Positions 7,465 through 16,611 of a stretch of DNA of 64,000 nucleotides are shown piece by piece. The position numbers were made by a program, and so were the translations under genes. The notes beneath the pieces were generated by a model. The model was not told where the DNA came from and made no database searches. It was given only the letters and a program-made list of their open reading frames with translations. This DNA is from Azospirillum humicireducens. Lineage in GTDB: Bacteria; Pseudomonadota; Alphaproteobacteria; Azospirillales; Azospirillaceae. The DNA lies in assembly GCF_001639105.2 (NCBI RefSeq), contig NZ_CP015285.1, forward strand, positions 364,501 to 428,500, in the 5' to 3' direction. Positions within the stretch are counted from its first letter, which is position 1; each line of letters starts with the position of its first letter.

Positions 7465-9945
7465 ATGTCCATGGACCGTTCTGCCCCGAAACACACCTCG
7501 CGCCCCCGGCGCGCCGCTCCGGGTCACCACGATCCCGTTCACGATTCCGCCGGTGCCGCGCCATCGGCCGCCGAGATCCGCGATGGGCTGGTGTTGGCCT
7601 TTCTGGCCCGCAAGAGGCTTCTGGTGCTGGTCGGCGATGGCGGATCGGACCGTCCCGCCCTGTTCCGGCAGCTGGTGGAGCATGTGGAGGCCGATGGTGC
7701 CATGGCGTTGCCGGTCATGGCCTGCGTCGGCGCCGAGGTGGAGGATCTGGTCGCTGCCGCCGGTGCCGGGGCACTGCCCGATCTGGCACCGTCCGGCGAG
7801 GCTGGCGAAGGCGACTTCGACGCGCTGATCACCGCCCTGGAAGACCGGCTGGAACTGGCCGGGTCCGGCCTGCTGGCGGTCGACAACGCCACCGTGCTCG
7901 CCCCGCCGGTGCTGGCCGATCTGGTCGACCTGACGCGGGCCGAGACGCCGGCGGGCCGCTTTCTCCAGGTTCTTCTCTGCGGCACACCGGAACTGGAAGG
8001 AACGCTGGCGCGCGCCGGGCTGGCCGACGAACTGCGCGACATGGGCGTGATCTACCGGATGGCACCGGGCGGCGGTCCGCCCGACGAGCTGCCGTCGATG
8101 TCCGCCGTGCTGACTGCACCGCGTCCGGCGCTGATGCCGGCGGTTCCGTCCCAGGTGCCGGAGGCCGGTCCGGCCTGGGTGGATCGCTGCGGTCCGCAGC
8201 CGGCCCCGGCCCAGCCCGCCGCCAAGCCGTCGGCGAATGACTGGGCCGGCGACCGCTGGGCTGGAGCCCCCCAGTCGGGAGAGTATGACTGGAGCGACCC
8301 TGGTTCCGACACCATGGCAGCAAGGGGACGGCCGGCCGGAGCCATGCCGGCGGATGCCATGCCCATCGGAGCGATGCGGGTGCCGCGCCGGACCGGGCTC
8401 TATGCCGGTGCGGCACTGACCACGCTGGTGCTGCTGGGTGCCGCCGCTGCGGCCATCGCCACCGCCGTGCCCGGCGTGTCTCCCGGCCGGGCTCTGACCA
8501 TGATCGAAGAGGGCTGGAGCCGGACGCGCGATGCGGTGGAGCGCAGGGTGCAGGGGCTGATCGGCACCGATGTCCCACCGGACGGCGGGCGGCATGCCGC
8601 CGCCGGTCCGCCGCCGGATGCTCCTGCCGCGTCGCCGCCTGCCTCCCAGCCGTCCGTGGCGGCCGGTGTCCAGGCGGGGCAGAGCGGCGGCGCCACAAAC
8701 ACCCCCCTCCCGGCCGCGGCGCAGCCGGCCGGCACCCTGACGGTGACGAAGCAGGCCGTCGCCCAACCTTCGCCGTCCGCACCCGCTCAAACCGCTCCGG
8801 TGCAGACCGCAGTCTTGCCGCCGGCCCAATCCCAGGCACCGGCCACCGCACCCGTTGCCGCCTCCCCGGCCGCACCGGCCGCACCGGCCGCGGGCAATGC
8901 GGAAGCGGCACCGGGTGCGGCCTCGCTGCCGCCGCTGGAGGAACCTTCGGCCGCGCCGATCCCGTCGGTGCCGCAGGCGGCCGTGCCCGACGCCGAGAGT
9001 GCGCAGCGCGTGCGCATGATGGTCGATCAGGCCCGCCGGCAGATCGCCGGCAAGCGCCTGACCACGCCGCCCGGCGACAACGCCTATGAGACGGTGCAGC
9101 GCATCCGCCAGATCGCACCGGCGGCGCCCGAGGCGACCGAATTGCTGACCACCATGGAGGATACCTATCGCCGCTGGGCGATGCTGGCCGAGCGTGACGG
9201 AGACTGGTCGGAAACCAAGCGCTTCTACGAGCGGGCACAGATGCTCTCGCCCAACAGCCCCGACCTCGCGGAGCGGATCCGCGCCGCGGGCGAGCAGCGG
9301 GCCTATGGCGGTCCGGCCATGGGCAGTTCCGGATCTGCGGGCGGAAGCACGGCCGCTCCGGTGAAGGCCGCTCCGGGCTTGCAGGATCGCGAATCGGTGC
9401 TGGCCCTGCTGGGCAACCCGGCGGAGCTGTCGCGCACGCTGCAGGGCGGCGCCAACCCCGACACGCGGCTCGACAGCGGCAAGACCCTGTTGATGGTCGC
9501 GGCGGAACAGGGACTGACGGATGCGGTGCGCGTTCTGCTGGACCGGCGCGCCCGCAGCGATCTGCGGACCTCCGACGGTGCCACCGCGGTGATGTATGCG
9601 GCCTGGGGAGGCCATGACGCGGTCGTGCGGGCGCTGGCGGATGGCGGGGCGGAGCTCGACACGACCAACAGCGACGGCAAGACGGCGTTGATGGCCGCCG
9701 CCGCCCGCGGTCACCAGGAGGTGGCGCGCACGCTGATCCAGCGCGGCGTGATGGTGGACCGCACCACCGCCTATGGCTGGTCGGCACTGATGTATGCCGC
9801 CAACAACGGGCATGAGGCTGTGGCCAAGCTGCTGCTCGACCACGGAGCCAACCCGTACCGCATGGATGCCAATGGCAACTCCGCCTTGACGCTCGGCGCG
9901 CTGCAGGGGCATGTTCAGGTGGTGGACGCCCTCAAGCCGCGCTGA
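7465..9945 (+). CDS. membrane ankyrin-repeat protein with degenerate AAA domain
   Basis: An 826-residue protein in four parts. Residues 30-210 resemble the AAA domain of GspA/ExeA-type ATPases (LLVLVGDGGSDRPALFRQLV, then FLQVLLCGTPELEGTLAR), but the P-loop lacks GKT/S, so nucleotide hydrolysis is unlikely. A single membrane span lies near residues 312-335 (AALTTLVLLGAAAAAIATAV). A long Pro/Ala-rich linker follows (about 365-500), then a TPR-like helical segment (RIRQIAPAAPEATELL, about 540-620), and four to five ankyrin repeats from about 660 to the end (for example KTLLMVAAEQGLTDAVRVLL). Topology suggests a cytoplasmic AAA-like head and periplasmic ankyrins. It converges with a pseudo-caspase gene 24 bp away. 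Confidence 0.8.
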   Translation: MSMDRSAPKHTSRPRRAAPGHHDPVHDSAGAAPSAAEIRDGLVLAFLARKRLLVLVGDGGSDRPALFRQLVEHVEADGAMALPVMACVGAEVEDLVAAAGAGALPDLAPSGEAGEGDFDALITALEDRLELAGSGLLAVDNATVLAPPVLADLVDLTRAETPAGRFLQVLLCGTPELEGTLARAGLADELRDMGVIYRMAPGGGPPDELPSMSAVLTAPRPALMPAVPSQVPEAGPAWVDRCGPQPAPAQPAAKPSANDWAGDRWAGAPQSGEYDWSDPGSDTMAARGRPAGAMPADAMPIGAMRVPRRTGLYAGAALTTLVLLGAAAAAIATAVPGVSPGRALTMIEEGWSRTRDAVERRVQGLIGTDVPPDGGRHAAAGPPPDAPAASPPASQPSVAAGVQAGQSGGATNTPLPAAAQPAGTLTVTKQAVAQPSPSAPAQTAPVQTAVLPPAQSQAPATAPVAASPAAPAAPAAGNAEAAPGAASLPPLEEPSAAPIPSVPQAAVPDAESAQRVRMMVDQARRQIAGKRLTTPPGDNAYETVQRIRQIAPAAPEATELLTTMEDTYRRWAMLAERDGDWSETKRFYERAQMLSPNSPDLAERIRAAGEQRAYGGPAMGSSGSAGGSTAAPVKAAPGLQDRESVLALLGNPAELSRTLQGGANPDTRLDSGKTLLMVAAEQGLTDAVRVLLDRRARSDLRTSDGATAVMYAAWGGHDAVVRALADGGAELDTTNSDGKTALMAAAARGHQEVARTLIQRGVMVDRTTAYGWSALMYAANNGHEAVAKLLLDHGANPYRMDANGNSALTLGALQGHVQVVDALKPR

Positions 9946-9968
9946 TCAGGCGCGCATGGTCAAGAGGG

Positions 9969-11675
9969 TCACTGGTCGAGGCGGACGGAGCCGCGCCACG
10001 TCCCGGCGCTCTGTCCGCCATTTGCGTAATGGAACACGCCCGGCCCGTCCGGCTGGCCATTGCTGAAACGCCCGGCGAAGCGGCTGCCGTCGGTGAAGGT
10101 CATCACGCCATAACCGGACATCAGGTCGCCGGACCATTCGCCCTCATAGGTCTGTCCGTTGGCGAAGCGGTAGACGCCCGTCCCCTGGCGGACCGGCCGC
10201 CCCAGCCCCGAACCAGACGACGATTGTACCCATGTGCCTTCATAGCGGTCGCCGCCCGAGAAGCCATAGCTCCAAAAGCGGCTGTCGGGCCGGCTTCGCG
10301 CCTGCTCCGCCGCTGTGCGGGCATCGCCAAGAGCGCGCATCGCCTGCCGTTCCGCCGCGACCGCCGGGCCGTCGGGCTCTGCGGATGCGGTGCCGGGCGG
10401 GGGAGTGGGGAAGCTGCGTGGCTCAACCGTCCGGATCGGGTCGGAACTGCCGGCGGCCGGCGGCTCGGCGGCCGGATCGCCGAAGGAGGGGCCGGCCTCC
10501 ACGGTTCCGCGGGCGCGGGCGGCCAGCGGCGACGGGTCTGCCCAGCGGGCGGCGAGTGTCCCGGCGGTGACGTAGCCGTTCCGCCCGGACGAATCCCGCA
10601 CCCGCAGCCAGCTTCCCTCCGGCACAGCCTCCAACACCGTCACCAGAGTGCCGGCCGGCAACTGCGCAACACCGTGCGCCCCCACCGCCGGACGGTCGAA
10701 CAGCACGCCGGACCTGGCCACCTCATACTCGCCCGGCGGCAGGCTGGGGCTGGTCACCGCCGGCGGCTCCTTCAGCGGCTCCTTTGGCGGCGTCTCCTTC
10801 TTCACCTGGGTGGACTGGTCCTGCGGCTGCATGTCGGAAGACGGGGCGGCGGACGGCTTCGACGCTGCCGCGACGGCCGGCACCAGGACGAGCGTGGTGC
10901 CCAACCGGTCCTGCAGCCAGGGCAACTGGCGGCCTTCGCTGCGTTCGGCGACGGAACGCGCGACTTCGGCCAGCGAGTCGCGGAAGGGGATTCCGGGCTT
11001 GACCATCTCGCGGGCCAGCGCGGCGGTGAAGGGGGCCGTCCCCTTGACCGATTGCGCCGGCACCGGCGGCACTCCTGGGCGGTGGGCATAGACGACGAAC
11101 AGGCCGTCCGCTTCCATCGGCGTCCCCAGCGCACCGCCGCCGACCCTCCGGGCCAGGGCATCGGCCGGGCCCGGATCGATCACCACCACCGACTTGCGCC
11201 CGCTGTCCCGCAGGTCGCCCAACATCGTGTCGAGGTCCAGTGCCGTTCGCGGCAGATCCTCCGCCCCCGCAGGCGCCGCGTCGGCGGGCAGCAGATACTC
11301 CCGCTCCCCGATCCCGACGGCGAGGCCGGTATAATAGACGAAGCCCAGGTCGGCACCGGACAGCGCCTCGCGGAAGCGCTCGAGCGCCGACTCCATCGCG
11401 ACCTTCCCGACATTGTCGGCCCGCGTCACCGAGAAGCCGGCCTTGCGCAGCGCGGACACCATCACCCGTGCATTTGCGGCGGCCTGTTCCGGCCGGCTGT
11501 CGAGTCCGTCGTAGCGTCCATTGTCGATGACCAGCGCCACCCGCTTTCCGCTGTCGGCCACTGCACCGCAGAAGGGCGGGGCGGCCAGCAGCGCCGCGGC
11601 GAGAATGGTCCCCGCAAGGGTTCGTATCCATGGCCGGGTGGCGGGGAATAGGGCATTGCGCGGCCGGGCGATCAT
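9969..11675 (-). CDS. caspase-fold pseudo-protease with SH3 and MORN repeats
   Basis: A 568-residue exported protein. Residues 15-35 form a signal peptide or anchor (LAGTILAAALLAAPPFCGAVA). A Peptidase_C14 caspase-like fold follows: KRVALVIDNGRYDGL is the first strand, FVYYTGLAVGIGEREYLLPADA matches the region normally YYSGHG.., and KSVVVIDPGPADALA matches the region normally LDACRNNP. The catalytic His (GHG) and Cys (DAC) are both replaced, so proteolysis is unlikely. A bacterial SH3 domain spans about 320-375 and MORN-type repeats (YEGTW, YEGEWSGD, FAGRFSNG) fill the last 80 residues. The start is taken at ATG 11675, just before the signal; an in-frame extension to 11831 looks non-coding. 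Confidence 0.75.
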   Translation of the reverse strand: MIARPRNALFPATRPWIRTLAGTILAAALLAAPPFCGAVADSGKRVALVIDNGRYDGLDSRPEQAAANARVMVSALRKAGFSVTRADNVGKVAMESALERFREALSGADLGFVYYTGLAVGIGEREYLLPADAAPAGAEDLPRTALDLDTMLGDLRDSGRKSVVVIDPGPADALARRVGGGALGTPMEADGLFVVYAHRPGVPPVPAQSVKGTAPFTAALAREMVKPGIPFRDSLAEVARSVAERSEGRQLPWLQDRLGTTLVLVPAVAAASKPSAAPSSDMQPQDQSTQVKKETPPKEPLKEPPAVTSPSLPPGEYEVARSGVLFDRPAVGAHGVAQLPAGTLVTVLEAVPEGSWLRVRDSSGRNGYVTAGTLAARWADPSPLAARARGTVEAGPSFGDPAAEPPAAGSSDPIRTVEPRSFPTPPPGTASAEPDGPAVAAERQAMRALGDARTAAEQARSRPDSRFWSYGFSGGDRYEGTWVQSSSGSGLGRPVRQGTGVYRFANGQTYEGEWSGDLMSGYGVMTFTDGSRFAGRFSNGQPDGPGVFHYANGGQSAGTWRGSVRLDQ

Positions 11676-11981
11676 CGTCAAGGCGTTCCGTCCTCCGTCT
11701 TCGCGGCGGCCTTCCGCAGGGCGCGGCCAATCGAGCCGCCGCCCTTCCGGGCTGCGTACCGCCGCCGGGAGCATAGCCTTTTCCGCCGTTGCGGGGCCCC
11801 GCTCTTTCGGGGCGTCCGGCGATGGCCGCATTACCCCGCGCGGATGGGTATCCTGTGCCCCGGCGGCGTCGGGAGTCCCGTTCCAACTCGCCGAACAAGC
11901 TCGCCGAGGGCGCGAGGTATCGCTTTCCCTTCGCCGCGAAGCCGCCTATATGACGCTCCTTCGCAGACAACGAGGTTCGCC
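11676..11981. other. divergent intergenic region
   Basis: This 306-bp gap lies between the pseudo-caspase gene (minus) and the DUF3126 gene (plus). I see no convincing reading frame, hairpin or consensus promoter in it beyond the GAGG just before ATG 11982. Confidence 0.4.
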
Positions 11982-12245
11982 ATGCCGCCCGCAAAGTCGT
12001 CCGTCGTCCGGATGTCCGACACCGAAATCGCCCGCGTGCAGATGTACCTGCGCAAGACGCTGGGCAATCAGAAGATCGTGATCGAGCCGCCGGCCAAGGC
12101 CGGCCAGTCGGCCGAGGTGACGGTGGATGGCGAGTTCTTCGGCACGCTGAACCGTGACGAGGACGAGGGCGAGGTCTCCTATGCCCTGAACGTCGTCATT
12201 CTGGAAGAGGATCTGCCGGAGCCGCCGGCCATCCCGCGCCGCTGA
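11982..12245 (+). CDS. DUF3126 family protein
   Basis: An 87-residue protein matching the alphaproteobacterial DUF3126 family in length and pattern. SDTEIARVQMYLRKTLGNQK is the N-terminal helix, AEVTVDGEFFGTLNRDEDEG forms the beta-turn centre, and EVSYALNVVILEEDL closes the domain. The family function is unknown; it is small, cytoplasmic and acidic at its C-terminus. ATG 11982 follows CGAGG and agrees with the family start. It converges with a membrane protein gene 35 bp downstream. Confidence 0.85.
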   Translation: MPPAKSSVVRMSDTEIARVQMYLRKTLGNQKIVIEPPAKAGQSAEVTVDGEFFGTLNRDEDEGEVSYALNVVILEEDLPEPPAIPRR

Positions 12246-12280
12246 TCCCTGGCCTTTTCCTGACGTTCCCCACTGGCGCC

Positions 12281-12910
12281 TTAGCGGCTGTGAGCGCGAA
12301 GCTCCGCCGCCAGGGCTGCCAGCAGGGTCTGCCCGCCCGACAGGGTCAGACCGCGCACCAGTACGATCGCCTTGTGCCCGCCGCGCCGGTGCATGACCAG
12401 CCGCACGTTGCGGCTGCCGGCGGCCTTCAGCTCGGCCTTGACCGCGTCATTGGGCGCCACGTCGCCGGCAACCAGCCTCAATTCCGCCTTGTGCCCGTAA
12501 TCGTGCGCCGGATCGATCCAGGCGACGAACAGCGGCTTGCCGCCCACCATCGGATAGAGCGCCAAATCCCGGATCGTCTCGTGCGCATGGATGCGGGTGC
12601 CGTCCACCGTCAATCCGCGCTCCGTCACGCCCAGCCGCACGGCCCGGCGCTGCACCGTCTCCGTCAGCGTCACCACCCACAGCAGCAGCACGGGCGCCGC
12701 ACAGAAGACGGCGAGCCATTGCAGCATGTCCGACAGCTCCTCCGGCGCCAATCCGGCTCCGGCGACGAAGCCCGTCGCCAGCAGCCCGGCGATCAGCAGA
12801 TAGCGGGTGCGGATCACCGGGGTCAGCACCGGCCTCGCCACGAAAACGGCTCCGGCCCCGCCGTCTTCGCGGGTGATCTCCAGGCTGGGCGGTGGCTTGG
12901 CGGCTGGCAT
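12281..12910 (-). CDS. membrane protein with two transmembrane segments
   Basis: A 209-residue inner-membrane protein. After a 35-residue cytoplasmic start, two closely spaced membrane spans occur (YLLIAGLLATGFVAGAGLA and WLAVFCAAPVLLLWVVTLT, about residues 45-95). The remaining 110 residues form a soluble domain with alternating strands (RLGVTERGLTVDGTRIHAHE) that resembles bacterial PH-like domains found after paired spans. The function is unknown. It is transcribed alone, divergent from the ABC transporter block. The start ATG 12910 is preferred because upstream codons are not membrane-like and lack a ribosome binding site. Confidence 0.65.
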   Translation of the reverse strand: MPAAKPPPSLEITREDGGAGAVFVARPVLTPVIRTRYLLIAGLLATGFVAGAGLAPEELSDMLQWLAVFCAAPVLLLWVVTLTETVQRRAVRLGVTERGLTVDGTRIHAHETIRDLALYPMVGGKPLFVAWIDPAHDYGHKAELRLVAGDVAPNDAVKAELKAAGSRNVRLVMHRRGGHKAIVLVRGLTLSGGQTLLAALAAELRAHSR

Positions 12911-13166
12911 ATCGGCGGGATCGGGGCAGGGGTGGGGGCGTGATCCTGTGCCGGGGGCGTGCTGGCCGTCCAGTTCTTTCGCCTGTCGCCCGATCCGGCA
13001 CAGACCCGCGGAGCGTGCCGGGGACCGGGTTGCCGTTCGCCACCGCCTTTCTCCAACTGCGCCTGGTTCCACGCCCCTGGTGCAGCAACCGCACCGGTGA
13101 TAGCGTGAATCCGAGCGTTTCCAGACCGACCCGCCCAGCCTGACCAGCCGCGAAGGACTGTCGCCT

Positions 13167-14018
13167 GTGACCTCCGCCGATCCGCTCGATGCCCGGGAGA
13201 CCACTGTTTCGCGGCGAGGCCCGGAACAGTCCGCCGCGTCCGTGGTGGTGGAGGCACGCAAGCTCTCACTGGTCTATCCCACTGCGGACAAGCCGGTCAT
13301 GGCATTGAGCGAGGTGGATCTCTCCATCGCCAAGGGTGATTTCGTCTCGCTGATCGGCCCCAGCGGCTGCGGCAAGACCACGCTTTTGCGCGTTATCGCC
13401 GACCTAGAGCGCCCGACCTCCGGCCATATCGCCATCGAAGGCATGACGCCGGAACAGGCGCGGCTGAAGCGGCTCTATGGCTATGTTTTCCAGGCGCCGG
13501 CGCTCTATCCCTGGCGTACGGTGGAGCGCAACGTGATGCTGCCGCTGGAGATCATGGGGATCGCCGGTGCCGAGCGGCGGGCCCGCGCCCGCGAACAGCT
13601 GGAGCGGGTCGGCTTGGTCGGCTTCGAGCGCAAATTTCCCTGGCAGCTGTCCGGCGGCATGCAGCAGCGGGTGTCCATTGCCCGCGCGCTGGCTCTTCAG
13701 CCCGACCTGCTGCTGATGGACGAGCCGTTCGGCGCGCTCGACGAGATCACCCGCGACCACCTGAACCTGCATCTGACCCAACTGTGGCGGGCGACCGGCA
13801 AGACCTGTGTCTTCGTCACCCATTCGATCGCCGAGGCGGTGTTCCTCTCCACCCGCATCGTGGTGATGAGCCCGCGGCCCGGCCGCATCCTGGACATCAT
13901 CGACTGCAGTTCCCTGCCGCATGAGCGCAAGTTGGACATCCGCGAATCGCCGGAATTCGCCGCCATCGCCCACCGCGTGCGCGAGGGGCTGAAGGAAGGG
14001 CACAGCTACGATGATTAG
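13167..14018 (+). CDS. NitT/TauT-type ABC transporter ATP-binding protein (module 1)
   Basis: A 283-residue ATPase that powers import through the permeases encoded next to it. The Walker A is GPSGCGKTT (about residues 62-70), the Q-loop lies in [13 protein letters not shown], the signature is [15 protein letters not shown], the Walker B is [12 protein letters not shown] and the switch His is in FVTHS. PWRT and FGALDEITR place it in the SsuB/TauB/NrtD group (sulfonate, taurine, nitrate, pyrimidine-precursor importers). It starts at GTG 13167 behind GAAGG. Its last codons overlap the permease start, so translation is coupled. No binding protein is encoded directly in this module. Confidence 0.92.
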   Translation: MTSADPLDARETTVSRRGPEQSAASVVVEARKLSLVYPTADKPVMALSEVDLSIAKGDFVSLIGPSGCGKTTLLRVIADLERPTSGHIAIEGMTPEQARLKRLYGYVFQAPALYPWRTVERNVMLPLEIMGIAGAERRARAREQLERVGLVGFERKFPWQLSGGMQQRVSIARALALQPDLLLMDEPFGALDEITRDHLNLHLTQLWRATGKTCVFVTHSIAEAVFLSTRIVVMSPRPGRILDIIDCSSLPHERKLDIRESPEFAAIAHRVREGLKEGHSYDD

Positions 14019-14874
14019 CCGTGGGCTTCCGGTGACGGTGATGACGCTGCTGTTGCTGGCGGCCTGGTACATCGGGGCGGCGTGGCTGAACTGGCCGCAG
14101 GCGGCGGAAGCTCTGACGCGCGCCAACAAGCCGGCCGGCTTCGCAGATGTGCTGGCCCAGGCCTACGCGATGAAGCGGCCGATCCTGCCCACCCCCGATC
14201 AGGTGGTGGCGGAGCTGTGGACCTCCCTGACCGGCTACGCGCCGACCAGTCCGCGCAATCTGCTGTTCCACGCCTGGGTGACGGCGGAAGCGGCGCTGGC
14301 CGGTCTGGCGATGGGGCTGGTCCTGGGCATCCTGCTGGCGGCGGGCATCGTCTATACCCGCACGCTGGAGGCAAGCCTGCTGCCCTGGGTGATCGCGTCG
14401 CAGACCATCCCCATCCTGGCCATTGCGCCGATGATCGTCGTCATCCTCGGCAACATCGGGCTGACCGGGCTGCTGCCGAAGGCGGTGATCTGCATGTATC
14501 TCTGCTTCTTCCCGATCACGGTCGGCATGGTGAAGGGGCTGCGCTCCGCCGATCCGCTGTGGCTCGACCTGATGCGGACCTATTCGGCGAGCGGGATGCG
14601 CGCCTTCTGGTCGCTGCGGCTGCCGGCCTCCATGCCCTTCCTGTTCGCCAGCCTCAAGGTGTCGGTCGCCATCAGCGTGGTCGGCGCCATCGTGGGGGAG
14701 CTTCCGACCGGCGGGCAGGCCGGGCTGGGGGCGCGGCTGCTATCGGGCTCCTATTACGGCCAGACCGTGCAGATCTGGGCGGCGCTGATCATGGCCTCGC
14801 TGCTGTCGGTGGCGCTGATCGCAGTCGTACGCGGGCTGGAGCTGGTCCTGCTGGGCAGGGCGGGTGCGCGATGA
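14011..14874 (+). CDS. ABC transporter permease (module 1, first)
   Basis: A 287-residue inner-membrane permease of the BPD_transp_1 family with about six membrane spans. The coupling (EAA) region reads [25 protein letters not shown] near residues 188-212, which docks the ATPase. An unusual N-terminal insert of about 60 residues between the first span and the conserved core ([20 protein letters not shown]) probably lies in the periplasm. The gene overlaps the ATPase upstream by 8 bp and the next permease by 4 bp (ATGA), so the three are translationally coupled. Confidence 0.9.
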   Translation: MISRGLPVTVMTLLLLAAWYIGAAWLNWPQAAEALTRANKPAGFADVLAQAYAMKRPILPTPDQVVAELWTSLTGYAPTSPRNLLFHAWVTAEAALAGLAMGLVLGILLAAGIVYTRTLEASLLPWVIASQTIPILAIAPMIVVILGNIGLTGLLPKAVICMYLCFFPITVGMVKGLRSADPLWLDLMRTYSASGMRAFWSLRLPASMPFLFASLKVSVAISVVGAIVGELPTGGQAGLGARLLSGSYYGQTVQIWAALIMASLLSVALIAVVRGLELVLLGRAGAR

Positions 14875-16031
14875 GCGGTTTGGCGAGCGATGAGGCGACG
14901 AGCCCCTACCGCCCCAGCCTGCGCACGGCCGCCGATTGGGGGCTGGTCGCCATCGCCCTGCCGGTGCTGTCCGCATTGGCCCTTCCGCTGGGTGTCCGGG
15001 ATGGTGCGTCTGCCGGTTGGTTGGGCGGAACCATGGCGCCGCTGTTCCTGATCGGGGTGGTGCTGGCGGTTGTCGCCGGGGCATCGGCACCGAAGCGGGT
15101 GTGGGGCGCCTGGGCGGAGCTGGCCGGCGTCGCGCTGGCCTGGCTGCTGCCCCTGCATCTGCTGAACGAGGGGCTGGACCTGTCGGCCGGATGGGGGCTG
15201 TGGCTGTTCTTGGGCGCGGCGACGCTGCTGCTGTGGCGGGTGATGGGGGTGCTGGCCGGGGTGCCGGGCTGGACCCGCTCGGTCGTCGTGCCCGGCCTGT
15301 TCGGGATTGGTCTGCTGGTGGGGTGGGAGGTGCTGGTGCGCGGTTTCCAGGTGCCGGCCATCCTGCTGCCGCCGCCAAGCCGCATCGCGTCGGCTCTGGC
15401 CGCCCATGCGCCGGTGCTGTGGGACGATTTCCGCCAGACCGTGCTGACCTCGGTTCTGCGCGGCTATGCGATGGGTTGCGGTGCCGGGTTCCTGGTGGCA
15501 ATCCTTGCCGACCGCGTGCCCTTTCTTGCCCGTGGATTGCTGCCGCTCGGCAATCTCGCCAGCGCCATCCCGGTGGTCGGCATCGCGCCGATCATGGTGA
15601 TGTGGTTCGGCTTCGACTGGCAGTCGAAGGCGGCGGTCATCGTCGTCATGACCTTCTTCCCGATGCTGATCAACACACTGGCGGGGCTCGGCAATTCGGA
15701 GCGCATCCAGCTCGACCTGATGCGCAGCTATGCCGCCGGCTATGGCCGCACCCTGGTCAAGCTGCGACTGCCGAACGCGCTGCCCTTTCTGTTCAACGGT
15801 TTGAAGATCAACTCCACCCTGGCGCTGATCGGCGCCATCGTCGCCGAATTTTTCGGCACGCCTGTGGTCGGAATGGGTTTCCGCATCTCCACCGAGGTGG
15901 CGAGGATGAACCTGGACATCGTCTGGGCCACCATCGCGGTGGCGGCGCTGACCGGTTCCGGGCTGTATGGTGCGCTGGCGTTGCTGGAGCGGGCGACGAC
16001 GGCCTGGCATCCGTCGATGCGGCAGCGGTAA
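14871..16031 (+). CDS. ABC transporter permease (module 1, second)
   Basis: A 386-residue permease, longer than the usual 250-280. The first 130 residues add three or four hydrophobic spans (for example WGLVAIALPVLSALALPLGV) before the standard permease domain, whose ATPase-coupling region is LMRSYAAGYGRTLVKLRLPNALPFLF near residues 285-310. With the preceding permease it probably forms a heterodimeric channel. The extra N-terminal membrane domain is seen in some importers of this class. The substrate is unknown. Confidence 0.9.
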   Translation: MSGLASDEATSPYRPSLRTAADWGLVAIALPVLSALALPLGVRDGASAGWLGGTMAPLFLIGVVLAVVAGASAPKRVWGAWAELAGVALAWLLPLHLLNEGLDLSAGWGLWLFLGAATLLLWRVMGVLAGVPGWTRSVVVPGLFGIGLLVGWEVLVRGFQVPAILLPPPSRIASALAAHAPVLWDDFRQTVLTSVLRGYAMGCGAGFLVAILADRVPFLARGLLPLGNLASAIPVVGIAPIMVMWFGFDWQSKAAVIVVMTFFPMLINTLAGLGNSERIQLDLMRSYAAGYGRTLVKLRLPNALPFLFNGLKINSTLALIGAIVAEFFGTPVVGMGFRISTEVARMNLDIVWATIAVAALTGSGLYGALALLERATTAWHPSMRQR

Positions 16032-16102
16032 GCACGCCCTGCGTAGCGCTGGCACGGCCATTGCTTTCGTTCTGCCGTTCCAGCCGGCATAGGGAGGTGG
16101 GC

Positions 16103-16435
16103 ATGGCCGACATCGTCGTTCTGAAGCATGTCCGCCTGTCGCGGGCCCTGCAGGCCATCGAGATGGCCGCGGCCTCGCTGGACGGCGAGCTTGCGGCCCT
16201 TCATGCCGCCGGACGGGCCGGTCTGCTCGGAAACCATGCCGAGGAGGCCACGCTTCTGCGCACCTATGTCCGCACCTTGCGCGTCCTGTTGCAGGCGATG
16301 ACACCCGACGAGGTGGACGAGGCCGGGCTCGGCGAGCGCCATGCTCTGGCGGAGCTCGCGGTCGGCCGTTGTGCCGCGGCGTTGCGGGTGCTCGACCTGC
16401 CGGCTGGCGGCGGATCGCTGAGCGGCCTCGCCTGA
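16103..16435 (+). CDS. hypothetical protein in ABC transporter block
   Basis: A 110-residue protein, Ala- and Leu-rich and probably all alpha-helical (RALQAIEMAAASLDGELAAL, then helices around TLLRTYVRTLRVLLQAM and RHALAELAVGRCAAALRVLD). It has a strong ribosome binding site, AGGGAGG, six bases before ATG 16103, and begins 71 bp after the last permease of module 1. I recognise no family. It may be a regulator or accessory subunit, but only its position suggests a link. Confidence 0.65.
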   Translation: MADIVVLKHVRLSRALQAIEMAAASLDGELAALHAAGRAGLLGNHAEEATLLRTYVRTLRVLLQAMTPDEVDEAGLGERHALAELAVGRCAAALRVLDLPAGGGSLSGLA

Positions 16436-16462
16436 CGTTCCTGTCGGGAAGCTGACAGCCTC

Positions 16463-16499
16463 TTGACGCCTTCCGGCCACTGCCATACTGCCGTATGGC
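16463..16499 (+). promoter_or_regulatory. promoter with overlapping palindromic operator
   Basis: TTGACG (16463-16468) and CATACT (16485-16490) are spaced by 16 bases. The perfect palindrome GCCATACTGCCGTATGGC (16482-16499) covers the -10 element, where a dimeric repressor would block transcription of the downstream module. Confidence 0.45.
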
Positions 16500-16611
16500 T
16501 GGGATGCGGGATGCCTTTCTCCTCTCCGCCGCCGGGACGCCGCGCTATAGTGGCAGGCCCAACGAACAGTCGGACCCAAGCCGACCAAGGTGCAGGCACA
16601 AAAAGGGCGCG

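Noticed and set aside
7027-9912. A 961-codon minus-strand frame opposite the ankyrin gene
   Set aside because: It is the antisense of a GC-biased gene, with low-complexity Gly/Arg/His composition and overlap into the ROK kinase gene.
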